Origin: Lachnospiraceae bacterium
GTDB taxonomy: Bacteria > Bacillota > Clostridia > Lachnospirales > Lachnospiraceae
Length of the DNA stretch: 63,539 nt
Reading direction: 5' to 3'
Assembly: GCA_014804365.1 (NCBI GenBank)
Contig: JAAUZX010000016.1
Coordinates: 35,908 to 99,446 of the forward strand
Shown here: piece by piece, positions 44,889 through 54,180 of the stretch
How positions within the stretch are numbered: position 1 is the first letter of the stretch
Layout: each line of letters opens with the position of its first letter
Notes under the pieces: generated by a model
Databases searched by the model: none
The model's input: only the letters and a program-made list of their open reading frames with translations
Told to the model about the DNA's origin: nothing
Position numbers and translations under genes: made by a program

Positions 44889-45794
44889 CTAATCATTTAT
44901 TTTAGTGCAATCATATATAATTCTGATTCCTTCAAAAACATATGTCCGTTTATTCTCTTCTCCGCGCTTTGCATCTTCACCCACCTTGGCGTCACCCGGA
45001 CGTGCCTGAAAACGGTCATAAATAATTTTGTCTGTTGTTTTATTTTTCTTCGAAAAAACCAATGGCGGCATACCGATATCGACACCCATCTGTCCTTCAA
45101 CCCCGTTTAAGATATCCTCAAGCGCTTTTAAGTACTTACCAAGCACATCTGCTGGAATTGTATTCTGTGATCCGGGACAGATCCAGTCAAATTCTTCTAT
45201 ATGATCATATAATTTTCTGTATTCTTTATATACATTCTGTACGGAAGTGTTTATCATCTTGAAGCCTCCCGTAACTTCATCCCCTGTAAAAAGGATCCGT
45301 TTTTCTTTATCAAGGTAAGCCATACTGCCGCTTGCATGGTCCGGAATATAGATTGCCTCTAAAGTTCTGCCCCCTAAGTCATACACAAATCCATCTTCGA
45401 TAATTTTCTTTTTATAATCTCTCGGGAAAACAATCCCTTCAAAACTCGGAAACGGAATCGTTGCAAGCTTTGCAGTATTCTCTGACATATAGGCACATTC
45501 AAAATATGAATTGTTCGCCGTATGGTCAAAATGGTCATGGGTACTGAAAATATTCCTGACCGATTTGTCCGTCAGCGTCTGGCAATATTCCCTGATATTA
45601 CCGCATCCATAGCCCGAATCAATTACAACAGCCTCCTTTTCGCCTTCCACCAGATACGAGGAATCACCATCGCTTAATACTCTCCATGTGCCGTCCGCAA
45701 TTTTCTGGTTCTCGAAATATGGCTCATCCATGCGCCGCATGGAACCATCTTTATTGCGTATCCAAACATCGTGTTTACAAGAAAAATCTATCAT
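44889..45794 (-). CDS. Metallo-beta-lactamase fold hydrolase
   Basis: A cytoplasmic hydrolase of 301 residues. The metal motif STHDHFDHTANN (HxHxDH) is near residue 85, followed by ligands in PDHASGSM and FTGDEV. ATG 45794 follows AAGGAGGGCATAATA; the upstream ATG 45824 lacks support. The type commonly hydrolyses lactones or thioesters. It is cotranscribed with the FMN enzyme and the dehydrogenase, so hydrolysis of a lactone produced by one of them is plausible. Confidence 0.88.
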   Translation of the reverse strand: MIDFSCKHDVWIRNKDGSMRRMDEPYFENQKIADGTWRVLSDGDSSYLVEGEKEAVVIDSGYGCGNIREYCQTLTDKSVRNIFSTHDHFDHTANNSYFECAYMSENTAKLATIPFPSFEGIVFPRDYKKKIIEDGFVYDLGGRTLEAIYIPDHASGSMAYLDKEKRILFTGDEVTGGFKMINTSVQNVYKEYRKLYDHIEEFDWICPGSQNTIPADVLGKYLKALEDILNGVEGQMGVDIGMPPLVFSKKNKTTDKIIYDRFQARPGDAKVGEDAKRGEENKRTYVFEGIRIIYDCTKIND

Positions 45795-45863
45795 TATTAT
45801 GCCCTCCTTAAAAATATTCTCCATTCCAACCGTTTTAAAGCAAAGAGTAATCCAACATGTCCA

Positions 45864-46919
45864 CTACTCGCCTGAATCCGTTATACAGTACATTGCCACT
45901 TCATCAATCTCCCTATTCGCGGAAATCAATATCTCTTTTTCTTCCTGCCTAATGCGGCACACATTAGCCGAACCACAATCATGATCGATCAGCCGATATC
46001 CATATTTTCCGGTTTCTCTGTCATACGAAAATACAAGCAGATCACGATCTCCCTGACGGTGCCCTACGATAAACGCCATGTCCCCGCCAAAAGCTCCTCC
46101 ATAGATTGCATGGGTAAAATCTGCACTCTTTTCATACTGATATGCCAATATAAAGGCACCATTCCGTTTCTCGTAAATCTTGATATCCGGACCATGAAAA
46201 GGTGCAAGCACACAAAGCTCTTTCTCTCCATCATGGTTTAAATCTACCATTACCGCATCACTGGCACTTTCTTCCAGGAGAATTTGGGTTTCCCACAAAT
46301 CTCCCCGCTCCTTTGGCGGAATGACCTGAAACACACCGCAGTCAGCAGAAATGATACTTGTTTCTACGCCATCCTCTACTACCTTATAATAGCCATGATT
46401 TTTCAACATCTGATCCCTTAAAACAGTCAACTGCAGCTGATGTCCTTCATGGAATCCGGATAGGTCCTGGGGCAGTTCCGCTACATAAATCTTTCCCGGA
46501 CTGCTCCAATCATCCTTGTATTCATGTCCTGATTTCAGTGTACACGCAATCAAATATCGGACTCCGCCCCGCTCTAAAATATCGAAACGATGCACATGGG
46601 GCAAATCTACCAGAGTCCGCACTTCCCAGGAACCATTCACCGGTGTCACAATTACGATCTTTGCCTCTTTGCTGTCGTTTGGAGAATAAAATTTCTGAGT
46701 TGCCAGAAATTGTCCGTCTGTTCCCGGCACCTGCACCATGCTCATCACACCACCCGGACCTTCCCAGACCGTATCCACCAGTTCTCCCTGCATATTAAAC
46801 AGATAACAGGGATCCTTCTTTTCAGCCGCAACCAGAAAGTATTCCTCGTTCCTGTATTTTAACGGCGCAATAGAATAACATTTTGTCAACTTTGTCAAAA
46901 CCTTTTTATCTACGTTCAT
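45864..46919 (-). CDS. Beta-propeller protein with FG-GAP/VCBS-like repeat
   Basis: A protein of about 351 residues made of repeated beta-strand blades, including DLNHDGEKELCVLAPF (about 240), a Ca-binding FG-GAP/VCBS-type loop. No signal peptide, so it is cytoplasmic, which is unusual for this fold. ATG 46919 has GAGGG 5 bases before it and overlaps the kinase gene by 14 bases. It may be an enzyme such as an isomerase or lactonase of the propeller class, or a scaffold. I do not recognise a characterised homologue. Confidence 0.7.
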   Translation of the reverse strand: MNVDKKVLTKLTKCYSIAPLKYRNEEYFLVAAEKKDPCYLFNMQGELVDTVWEGPGGVMSMVQVPGTDGQFLATQKFYSPNDSKEAKIVIVTPVNGSWEVRTLVDLPHVHRFDILERGGVRYLIACTLKSGHEYKDDWSSPGKIYVAELPQDLSGFHEGHQLQLTVLRDQMLKNHGYYKVVEDGVETSIISADCGVFQVIPPKERGDLWETQILLEESASDAVMVDLNHDGEKELCVLAPFHGPDIKIYEKRNGAFILAYQYEKSADFTHAIYGGAFGGDMAFIVGHRQGDRDLLVFSYDRETGKYGYRLIDHDCGSANVCRIRQEEKEILISANREIDEVAMYCITDSGE

Positions 46920-48384
46920 ACATTCCCTCATATATACGATGGTACAACTCGTAATTCTCTTCCTTCAATGTGTGATAAACAAATGCATGTTCTTGTCTGG
47001 GGTTGTAAATATCCAGCCTTGATTTTGCGCACAAATTCTGATATGCTTCCGCTTCGTTTGGAAAATATCCCAATGATACCATAGTCACAATGTAAGCTCC
47101 CAGTGCAGTTGCATCCTGTTCCCCACTAACATAAATTGACCGCTCTAAAACATCCGCCAAAATCTGACAGACCGCAGATGTTCGGGTCAGACCTCCATTC
47201 ACCAGAATCCGATTGGCCCGGCTCGGCATTGCTTCAATTCCATTATACATTTCAACAGCAATTCCCTCGATAAGTGCCCGCAGCATATCGGATTTATGTG
47301 TGCTTAAAGAGATACCTGCAAAAACTGCTTTTGCCTCGCTATTCCGATCCGGTGTGACACGTCCTTGAAAATAGGGAAGCAACCTGCACCCCGCTGCTCC
47401 CGGTACGGATTTAGCAAGCTCACTTTCCATGTTTTCATAGTCCATACCATGATAGATCTCCCGCATCAACCAATCCAGCGCGGAACAGCAGGTGGCCGCA
47501 GTAAACTCGACAATGTATTCTCCCCTTACCGCTGAAGCATTATATATTACCTGTTCTTTGCGCCGCGGTGGCAGAACCTTCAACGGCATAGCAATAAATT
47601 CGCCTGTTCCAAGCGTAACTGACACATCTCCCTGTTCAAAACTTCCCTGTCCAACCAAAGCACACTGCTGATCACCGCCTGCAGAATATACAGGAATTCC
47701 CGCCTGCATCCCGGTAAATCTCGCCACCTCAGAGCACAAATTTCCTATGTAACTTCCAACCTGACAGATTTCACAGAGTTTTTCCCGTTCAACGTTAAAA
47801 CAGTTCAACAGTTCCATATCCCACGCACGGGTTTCAAGATTCATCAAATGCGTCCGACTTGCATAGGTATCATCAGTAAATACGTTCCCTGTCAATAAAA
47901 ACATCAGATAATCCGCAATGGACATAAACTTCCATGTTTTTGCATACACCTCTGCACGGTTTTGGCGGATCCATGTCAGCTTCGGTCCCAAAAAGACAGG
48001 ATTGACCCATGCTCCGCTTTTCTCAAATATTTCCCTACCATGCTCTTCAAGGGATTTGCATATTGGAAGTGACCGTTTATCCTGCCAGCAGATAGCATTA
48101 CCGATCGGCTCTCCGTGCATATCCATGCAGATACAGGAGGAGCGCTGCGCCGTAAGGCTAAGCGCCTGTACAGCTTCTGTTACTTTCTTTGATTCTGCAC
48201 CGGCCCATTCCAGAATCTCCCACAAAGCTATCTTATATTCCATGGGTTCCTGCTCTACATAAATGCCATTCTCCCCATAGCTGGGATGATATTTTATCTG
48301 TTTCTGCCCTATTTCCACTCCGTTTTCCCTGAATAAGATACCACGCATACTTGATGAGCCTGCATCCACAACCAAAATACTCAT
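46906..48384 (-). CDS. FGGY-family pentulose/sugar kinase
   Basis: An ATP-dependent sugar kinase of 492 residues, with DAGSSSMRG at residues 7-15, LTAQRSS (73-79), ICWQDKRS, SAGGDQQCALVG with the catalytic Asp near 240, TLGTGEF and ILVNGGLTRT near the C-terminus. It is distinct from the xylB at the window start. The next gene upstream encodes a UlaE-type L-xylulose 5-phosphate 3-epimerase, so L-xylulose is the likeliest substrate (LyxK-like role), but FGGY specificity cannot be read from the motifs. It overlaps both neighbours by a few bases, showing tight translational coupling. Confidence 0.88.
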   Translation of the reverse strand: MSILVVDAGSSSMRGILFRENGVEIGQKQIKYHPSYGENGIYVEQEPMEYKIALWEILEWAGAESKKVTEAVQALSLTAQRSSCICMDMHGEPIGNAICWQDKRSLPICKSLEEHGREIFEKSGAWVNPVFLGPKLTWIRQNRAEVYAKTWKFMSIADYLMFLLTGNVFTDDTYASRTHLMNLETRAWDMELLNCFNVEREKLCEICQVGSYIGNLCSEVARFTGMQAGIPVYSAGGDQQCALVGQGSFEQGDVSVTLGTGEFIAMPLKVLPPRRKEQVIYNASAVRGEYIVEFTAATCCSALDWLMREIYHGMDYENMESELAKSVPGAAGCRLLPYFQGRVTPDRNSEAKAVFAGISLSTHKSDMLRALIEGIAVEMYNGIEAMPSRANRILVNGGLTRTSAVCQILADVLERSIYVSGEQDATALGAYIVTMVSLGYFPNEAEAYQNLCAKSRLDIYNPRQEHAFVYHTLKEENYELYHRIYEGMYERR

Positions 48385-49238
48385 ACTTCATCATTCCCAA
48401 ACTGCTGATCTAAAATTGTTTTCATTCGGTCTGCCGCATCTTTTACATCGGCAATCCAATTTTCCTGCCCCACATACCACATCTCTGTAACATAACGGAA
48501 TACACCAAGCTGAACTGCTTTCCGTATTGTCATTTCAAAATTCACATGCCCTACTCCGAAAGGAATCTCCCGATATTCTCCCGGTTTGGTTTCTTTCAAA
48601 TGCAATGACACAATATGTCCGGCACCCTTATTCAAATCCTCGATTACGCTTGTTCCATACAGCTTAGCAGCATTGGTCAAATTGCCCACATCCGGATACA
48701 CCCCAAGATAAGGAGAATTCACAAGGTTCACATATTCCATTGCTTTTTCCACCGTATCCATAAAAGGTGTTTCCATCGTTTCGAAACCAAGCAGAATTCC
48801 TTTATCTGCCGCAAACTGTGCCGCCCTCGTCAAATTTTGGGCAAAGTGCTGTCTCGTGGAGATGGAAGTCTCCTCATAATACACATCATAACCGGCAAGC
48901 TGAATTGTACGAATACCTAAATCATCTGCAAGCACAATTGCCTGCTCCATAATCTCCAGACTGCGTCTTCGCACAGCAGCATCCTCACTGCCCAACGGAT
49001 ATTTCCTATGGGCGCTCAGACACATGGATCGGATCGGAAGCCCAATCTCCTCCATGAGCGCCACTAACTCGGTACGCTGTTTCCTTGTCCACTCCAGCCG
49101 TTTCTGTCTTTCATCCGATTCGTCAATACTAATTTCCATATAATCAAATCCGGTTTCCTTGGCAGTCAGCAATTTTTCTTTCCATGTCAAAGTATCTGGC
49201 AGCGCTTTTTCATATAATCCAAGACTATATTTCTTCAT
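48381..49238 (-). CDS. ulaE: L-ribulose-5-phosphate 3-epimerase (UlaE/SgbU type)
   Basis: A TIM-barrel epimerase of 285 residues converting L-xylulose 5-phosphate to L-ribulose 5-phosphate. Motifs: the start MKKYSLGLYEKALP typical of UlaE, YMEISIDESDERQKRL, SMCLSAHRKYPLGS, GYDVYYEE, LGFETMETPFMDT, GVYPDVGN and HLKETKPGEYREIPFG, which carry the metal-binding Glu/Asp/His. ATG 49238 follows GAGG. It overlaps the kinase gene by 4 bases and lies 17 bases after ulaG. Its product feeds AraD at 35125. Confidence 0.93.
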   Translation of the reverse strand: MKKYSLGLYEKALPDTLTWKEKLLTAKETGFDYMEISIDESDERQKRLEWTRKQRTELVALMEEIGLPIRSMCLSAHRKYPLGSEDAAVRRRSLEIMEQAIVLADDLGIRTIQLAGYDVYYEETSISTRQHFAQNLTRAAQFAADKGILLGFETMETPFMDTVEKAMEYVNLVNSPYLGVYPDVGNLTNAAKLYGTSVIEDLNKGAGHIVSLHLKETKPGEYREIPFGVGHVNFEMTIRKAVQLGVFRYVTEMWYVGQENWIADVKDAADRMKTILDQQFGNDEV

Positions 49239-49255
49239 ACCGCACCTCATCCATC

Positions 49256-50359
49256 CTACAGGCAGGAACGGAACGGTATGTTCTGAGGTGCCTCAAAGCA
49301 ATCCTCAAACCCGCGTCTGTGATGATAGTAAAGTTTGTCCTGATCCATTGGATAGGTATATTTTCCTCCTACCTGCCAGAAAAAGGGATGGAATGTATAT
49401 TCGTTCCGGTCTTTTTTAAAATCATACAACAACTTAATTTCCTCACAGTCTGCCTGAAAATTCGTCCACACATCCCAATGAATAGGAACCACAACCTTGC
49501 ACCGTAAATTCTCTGCCATACGAAGCACATCTACGGAAGTCATCTTATCCTGCATGCCAACAGGATTTTCGCCAAATGAACCAAATGCCACATCAATGTC
49601 ATAATCCTTTCCATGCTTGGCAAAATAAATAGAAAAATGCGAATCTCCTGAATGATAAATATTTCCTCCCGGTGTCTTTAACAGATAATTCACTGCCTTG
49701 TCATCCATATCTGTAGGACATTTCCCGGTCAGTTCTTCCCGGTCTTCGCCGGTAGAATCCGTGGTTACAATACAAGTGCGGTCAAAACTGTCCAGCACCA
49801 CAATCTCTATGTCCTTGATCTGAATCACATCTCCCGGTTTTACCACCTGACAACGTTCTCTGGGAACACCCCAGCTTACCCATGTTTCCACAGATTTCAG
49901 TGGTCCGATAAAAGGAACCGGCTTTTCCCTGCCATCTGCATCCGTAGTTGTCATTCCTGAATTAATGACATGCGCTGCCCATTCTGCGGACATATGATCC
50001 TGGTGATAATGCGTTGCAAGCACCGCATCCACCTGTTTAAATGCAAATGGGTCAATTACGAACGGTACATTACGCAAGTTAGGTTGCATGGCACGGCCGC
50101 CACACATATTTGCCATCTGATGTCCCGGCTTCATTTTGCCGTCTCCATGAGTGCGCTTTCCGTTGCCACACCATAAATCTACTGTCACATTCGCGCCTCC
50201 AGGCGTCTTAAACCAGATTCCCGTGCAGCCAAGCCACCACATTGCCACATTATTAGGCGCTACCACTTCGTTTTCTATATCCTCGACTAACCATGTTCCC
50301 CATTCAGGAAAGGTGCTCTTAATCCAAGCCTCTCTGGTCATCTCACTGATTTTACTCAT
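49256..50359 (-). CDS. ulaG: UlaG-type lactonase (metallo-beta-lactamase fold)
   Basis: An enzyme of 367 residues strongly resembling E. coli L-ascorbate-6-phosphate lactonase along the entire length: [17 protein letters not shown] at the N-terminus, [26 protein letters not shown], the metal motif ATHYHQDH (E. coli THDHNDH), [24 protein letters not shown] and [13 protein letters not shown] 50359 follows AAAGGAGACCGTGTA. No ascorbate PTS (UlaABC) or UlaD decarboxylase is seen, so the substrate may be a different, perhaps non-phosphorylated, lactone imported by the ABC system. Confidence 0.92.
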   Translation of the reverse strand: MSKISEMTREAWIKSTFPEWGTWLVEDIENEVVAPNNVAMWWLGCTGIWFKTPGGANVTVDLWCGNGKRTHGDGKMKPGHQMANMCGGRAMQPNLRNVPFVIDPFAFKQVDAVLATHYHQDHMSAEWAAHVINSGMTTTDADGREKPVPFIGPLKSVETWVSWGVPRERCQVVKPGDVIQIKDIEIVVLDSFDRTCIVTTDSTGEDREELTGKCPTDMDDKAVNYLLKTPGGNIYHSGDSHFSIYFAKHGKDYDIDVAFGSFGENPVGMQDKMTSVDVLRMAENLRCKVVVPIHWDVWTNFQADCEEIKLLYDFKKDRNEYTFHPFFWQVGGKYTYPMDQDKLYYHHRRGFEDCFEAPQNIPFRSCL

Positions 50360-50380
50360 TACACGGTCTCCTTTTTTCAA

Positions 50381-51649
50381 TTACAGTTCCTTTTCAACTA
50401 ACCACTTTGCAACATAGTCAAAGCAATTTGCCACCGTATCGCCATACTGCCCAGGGAACTTCTCTGTCGCTTTCTCCGGCTCAAAATTGTGTGTGGCACC
50501 CTCCACAAATGCAATCGTCTTATCTGCACTTTTTGCCTGCTTGTAGATGACCTCAGCTGCCAAAAACTCATAGCCGCCTGTCATACCCATAATCAACATC
50601 GGTGCTCCAATATACTGCACATTACCTGGTGTACAACAATAGCTGCTATCCCAGTCAACACCCTTAATTTCCGCATCATCATAGTTAAAATCCATGGTTT
50701 TCACGCAGGAAGAAGACACATAGGTCCGCACGGTCGATACCTCTGTTCCCATTCCAAAAATCCGTGAAAAGGACTTTGTAAACTTAGCCGGACGCAAAGA
50801 ACGGATTACCTCGGTCGTGATGGAACCATCCGCATGAATCAACGGATACTCTTCCTTTGTATGGCATAAATAACGGATGTCCTGCGGGAACAGACGGTTG
50901 TTCGGCGCTGGCTGTGCACCTGCCGGAACAATAAAGGGTTCATCGTCTATATAATCACCCTCCCCGTTTTCTAATGCATGATAACGCTCCATGGCATGCT
51001 CTACAATCCGATCGAATCTTTCTGCCTGTGCCTTCTGATACTTTGCAACAAATTCCGGCGCATAATGAGAACCTTCCGGGTCAAAACCGTTTGCCGGATC
51101 AAATAAATCAAATTCTGTATTCAAATTTTTAGTTGTTGCTTCATCCGTCACCTGTGGGTCAATACTAAGCAGCGTCATGACGCCGTTCCCCCAGTTAGAA
51201 TCAAGAAACATGACTGCATCTGCTTTCGGAAGTGGTCCAATGTCAGGTATTTTCACAAGTTTCTTATCATCCTGAAATATCTTCACACCATTTTCCGCCA
51301 CCGCCTGATAACAGCTCATGAGAGTTGCGCCACCGCTATGTCCAAGCAGAACCACTTTCTGAATCCCCGGAAGCCCTCTCAAATATTCCACATACACGGC
51401 AAGTTCCTGCAGCTTCTTTTCCAATGGCTGCTTCTGATTGGATGTATTGGCAACCATTACATAAAAGCCTCTCTTCGCCAGCTCCGGACATGGAATAAAC
51501 TGATAATAATTCGCATCAGAGTGCATAACCATGATTGCCACGCTTGCTCTCTCGTCCGGTTCTACCGGCTCATATACCACGGCTTCCATATGTCTTGGAA
51601 AGCCCATGTATTTATTCTTTATTTCGTATTTTTTTTGTTCATATTTCAT
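50381..51649 (-). CDS. Alpha/beta hydrolase
   Basis: A cytoplasmic protein of 422 residues. The nucleophile elbow LLGHSGGATLM is near residue 104. A long insertion (about 160-270) follows. The C-terminal part has the catalytic-type His in EGATHNFEPE. ATG 51649 follows GAGGATAAGTATA; the upstream ATG adds residues that overlap nothing useful. It may be an esterase or lactonase acting first in the pathway on the imported substrate. The specific family was not recognised. Confidence 0.82.
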   Translation of the reverse strand: MKYEQKKYEIKNKYMGFPRHMEAVVYEPVEPDERASVAIMVMHSDANYYQFIPCPELAKRGFYVMVANTSNQKQPLEKKLQELAVYVEYLRGLPGIQKVVLLGHSGGATLMSCYQAVAENGVKIFQDDKKLVKIPDIGPLPKADAVMFLDSNWGNGVMTLLSIDPQVTDEATTKNLNTEFDLFDPANGFDPEGSHYAPEFVAKYQKAQAERFDRIVEHAMERYHALENGEGDYIDDEPFIVPAGAQPAPNNRLFPQDIRYLCHTKEEYPLIHADGSITTEVIRSLRPAKFTKSFSRIFGMGTEVSTVRTYVSSSCVKTMDFNYDDAEIKGVDWDSSYCCTPGNVQYIGAPMLIMGMTGGYEFLAAEVIYKQAKSADKTIAFVEGATHNFEPEKATEKFPGQYGDTVANCFDYVAKWLVEKEL

Positions 51650-51704
51650 TATACTTATCCTCACCTCGACCTTACTTTTCAAATGCTTTGCCATAGGCAC
51701 CATT

Positions 51705-52652
51705 TTATTTTACAAGTGTTCCATCAAAAGCCAGTTCCCCAATCTCAACATCTGCAGGCATGTTAACCTTCTCCAGACGCCCACATCCACAGAATGCATT
51801 GCTTCCAATCTTCTTTACGCTGTCGGGAATAGTAATCTCTGTCAAATGTCTGCATGCGTAAAATGCATAATCGGGGATCTCCGTAAGCCCGTCCGGAAGT
51901 TCTATACTTTTCAGATTAGTACAGCCGGAAAATGCCCGGAATGCCAAAGTTTTCAAAGATCTAGGCAGACTTACACATTCCAGTTTGGAACAATATGCAA
52001 AGCTGCGTACCCCGATCTCTTCTACACCTTCCTCCAATATTACCTCCCGAACACCCATATTGCCGCAAAGCAGTTCATCCCATACCTTTTTAACCGTACC
52101 GGGAATTGTCACCTTCTTTGGCGCCCCTGATCCGTCAAAGGCATAAGCATCCACTTCCTTGATGCTCCGGGGAAAGTTCAGTTCTTCCAAATCCGGATTA
52201 CCGTTAAAGGCTCTTCTTCCAATCTTCTCAATCCCTTCTTCCAGCACAACAGTACGCATACCACGGTTGGCTGAAAATACCAGTTCCCCAATTTCCTTTA
52301 CATGTCCGGGGATAACTAATGTATCATATCCCATACAGCCGTCAAACACTGCCTTATGTAATACTGTCACACTCTTCGGAATATTTACCTCATGAATGCC
52401 CGTAACCGCAAAACACCTCTCTCCTAATTCTTCCACACCATCCGGTAGGTGTGCATACTGCAGATTTCTGGAAAACTCAAAGGCGCTCTCACCAATCTTT
52501 TTTAAGCTCTCCGGAAAATTGACTTTATACAAGTTCGATGCCATGAATACCCTCGGAGCAATTTCTGTAACACCCTCCGGGATGGTAATCTCATCTATGC
52601 CAAGCTCAGGTACATATTTCACAACTATATTATCTTTAATCTCAATCGACAT
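51705..52652 (-). CDS. BspA-type leucine-rich repeat protein, cytoplasmic
   Basis: A protein of 315 residues built entirely of LRR_5 (BspA-like) repeats of about 23 residues (pattern IPxxVxxIGxxAFxxCxxLxxV), about 12 copies. There is no signal peptide, transmembrane helix or surface anchor, in contrast to most BspA proteins. AGGAGAACGGT precedes the ATG. It lies inside the catabolic operon between a metallo-hydrolase and an alpha/beta hydrolase. The role is unknown; an intracellular scaffold for the pathway enzymes is an idea only. Confidence 0.85.
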   Translation of the reverse strand: MSIEIKDNIVVKYVPELGIDEITIPEGVTEIAPRVFMASNLYKVNFPESLKKIGESAFEFSRNLQYAHLPDGVEELGERCFAVTGIHEVNIPKSVTVLHKAVFDGCMGYDTLVIPGHVKEIGELVFSANRGMRTVVLEEGIEKIGRRAFNGNPDLEELNFPRSIKEVDAYAFDGSGAPKKVTIPGTVKKVWDELLCGNMGVREVILEEGVEEIGVRSFAYCSKLECVSLPRSLKTLAFRAFSGCTNLKSIELPDGLTEIPDYAFYACRHLTEITIPDSVKKIGSNAFCGCGRLEKVNMPADVEIGELAFDGTLVK

Positions 52653-52747
52653 ACCGTTCTCCTATTCTTAATTCAATGTCTGTCCTACCAACATACATCA
52701 CCGTTTTAAAGTTTAAAATTTACTTTCAACATTCATAATCCGGATTT

Positions 52748-53608
52748 CTACATCAAATCTGCATTATAAACAATGTAATAATTATCTGCAAAGTGGATTC
52801 TGAAGTTTGGCTGCTTCTCTCCCTCTCTGGCCGGACCAAACGAAAAAGCGGGATCCCCTTTTACAAATCCATGTGCTACTTCCCTGCAAGCCTTAGCAAT
52901 CGCAAAGCCCGCCCTTGGCGTCATCGGGACTTGGGAATGCGTGCAGTAAATCGGCTCATCATCATTCAATGAGAACATCATCTTCTCTACCCGCTCCGCA
53001 TATTCAACCAATCCTCTGCGATCCATTCTCATAAGATGATTCATCCCGGACGAAATGGCATCTCCGGCAAATGTAGTAGTGGTAACACCCTCTCTGGTCA
53101 CACGAACCGCAACACTTCCGGGCGTATGTCCCGGAATTTCAACGATGCCTACGTGTACACCACCAAGATGGAAATGATCGCCGTCCTTCATATCTTTAAA
53201 CTGTACTTTTGAATTGTCCAACATAACCTGCCGGCCATACTCAACCATCTGCTCATCGTTTTTAGTAAACATTCTAAGCTGGTCAATTCTCTTAGCCGGA
53301 TCAGTGGACTCCGGAAATGCCCCTACATCCTCCTTCTTCAGATAAGCTTCATCAAACTGTGCTGCTGCCCCAAGAACATCAGAATGTCCATGTGTGCAGA
53401 TACAGAACATCGGCATCTCTGTTCCAACAAAACTCTCAATATACTTTCTAAGATCACCCGCCATGCCAAATCCTGTGTCAATTACAAGCGCACGCTCCGC
53501 ACCTACGATCACGCCAATAGTAAAACGTTTATCCGCAGAATAATTCTCCGTAACAACGTATGTGTTTTTAATAATCTGCTCATGACTAAATAAATTCATT
53601 TTATCCAC
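52748..53608 (-). CDS. Metallo-beta-lactamase fold protein with altered metal site
   Basis: A protein of 286 residues. The metal motif is CTHGHSDVLGA, so the final His of HxHxDH is Val; other ligands appear in EIPGHTPGSV and FAGDAIS. The fold can work with a single metal, but the site is altered compared with the homologue at 44889. GTG 53608 is preceded by AAAGGCGG at 7 bases and overlaps the membrane protein gene, whereas ATG 53599 has weak support. Function probably hydrolytic; substrate unknown. Confidence 0.8.
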   Translation of the reverse strand: MDKMNLFSHEQIIKNTYVVTENYSADKRFTIGVIVGAERALVIDTGFGMAGDLRKYIESFVGTEMPMFCICTHGHSDVLGAAAQFDEAYLKKEDVGAFPESTDPAKRIDQLRMFTKNDEQMVEYGRQVMLDNSKVQFKDMKDGDHFHLGGVHVGIVEIPGHTPGSVAVRVTREGVTTTTFAGDAISSGMNHLMRMDRRGLVEYAERVEKMMFSLNDDEPIYCTHSQVPMTPRAGFAIAKACREVAHGFVKGDPAFSFGPAREGEKQPNFRIHFADNYYIVYNADLM

Positions 53609-54168
53609 TTTTCATCCGCCTTTCCCTTACCATCATCCCGGTAAGTATAATAATAAACTCTCTTATATAATCTCCATATGGTGAAAGAGAAAAATGCCAT
53701 GCACAAATGTCCCAAAATCGCAATGATATTGTCTCCCAGTTCGCCTGCCCGCACTACAGGGAAGCATCCCACAATTACCATCAAAAATAGCAGTCCTCCG
53801 TGTATCAGCGCCCCTGCTTCCATGCCCCTTGCAATGGACTGTCTGTCCGTTTCTTTCATACATCCTTTTGAAACCACAAAACGGAATACGGACCAAATCT
53901 CCAAGATCCACGGAACAACTGCAAGCGTACCTATGCCGGCTGCCATATTGTTATAAGTAAACAGAACATCCATGGAAGCCGTCGCAAAGAAAATTATGAT
54001 ACTCACCAATTCAATCGCTGTCATATAGATTTTCCATCTCTCAAGCGACTTGCCCTCCACGAACGGCTCTACATACTGACCAGCATACATATATTTTATT
54101 TTTCCGTTCCTCTTTGGATCCGGCACGGCAATATAATCCTCAAAATATCGATCGCGATATGATTTCAT
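53596..54168 (-). CDS. Four-helix membrane protein of unknown function
   Basis: A protein of 190 residues with a soluble N-terminal 45 residues (MKSYRDRYFEDYI...) and about four transmembrane segments (about 48-66, 70-92, 120-138, 145-165). The C-terminus is basic. It lies 12 bases after the transporter ATPase gene and overlaps the next gene, so it is part of the operon and might assist the ABC transporter. No known family was recognised. Confidence 0.75.
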   Translation of the reverse strand: MKSYRDRYFEDYIAVPDPKRNGKIKYMYAGQYVEPFVEGKSLERWKIYMTAIELVSIIIFFATASMDVLFTYNNMAAGIGTLAVVPWILEIWSVFRFVVSKGCMKETDRQSIARGMEAGALIHGGLLFLMVIVGCFPVVRAGELGDNIIAILGHLCMAFFSFTIWRLYKRVYYYTYRDDGKGKADEKWIK

Positions 54169-54180
54169 ACTCTATCCCTG

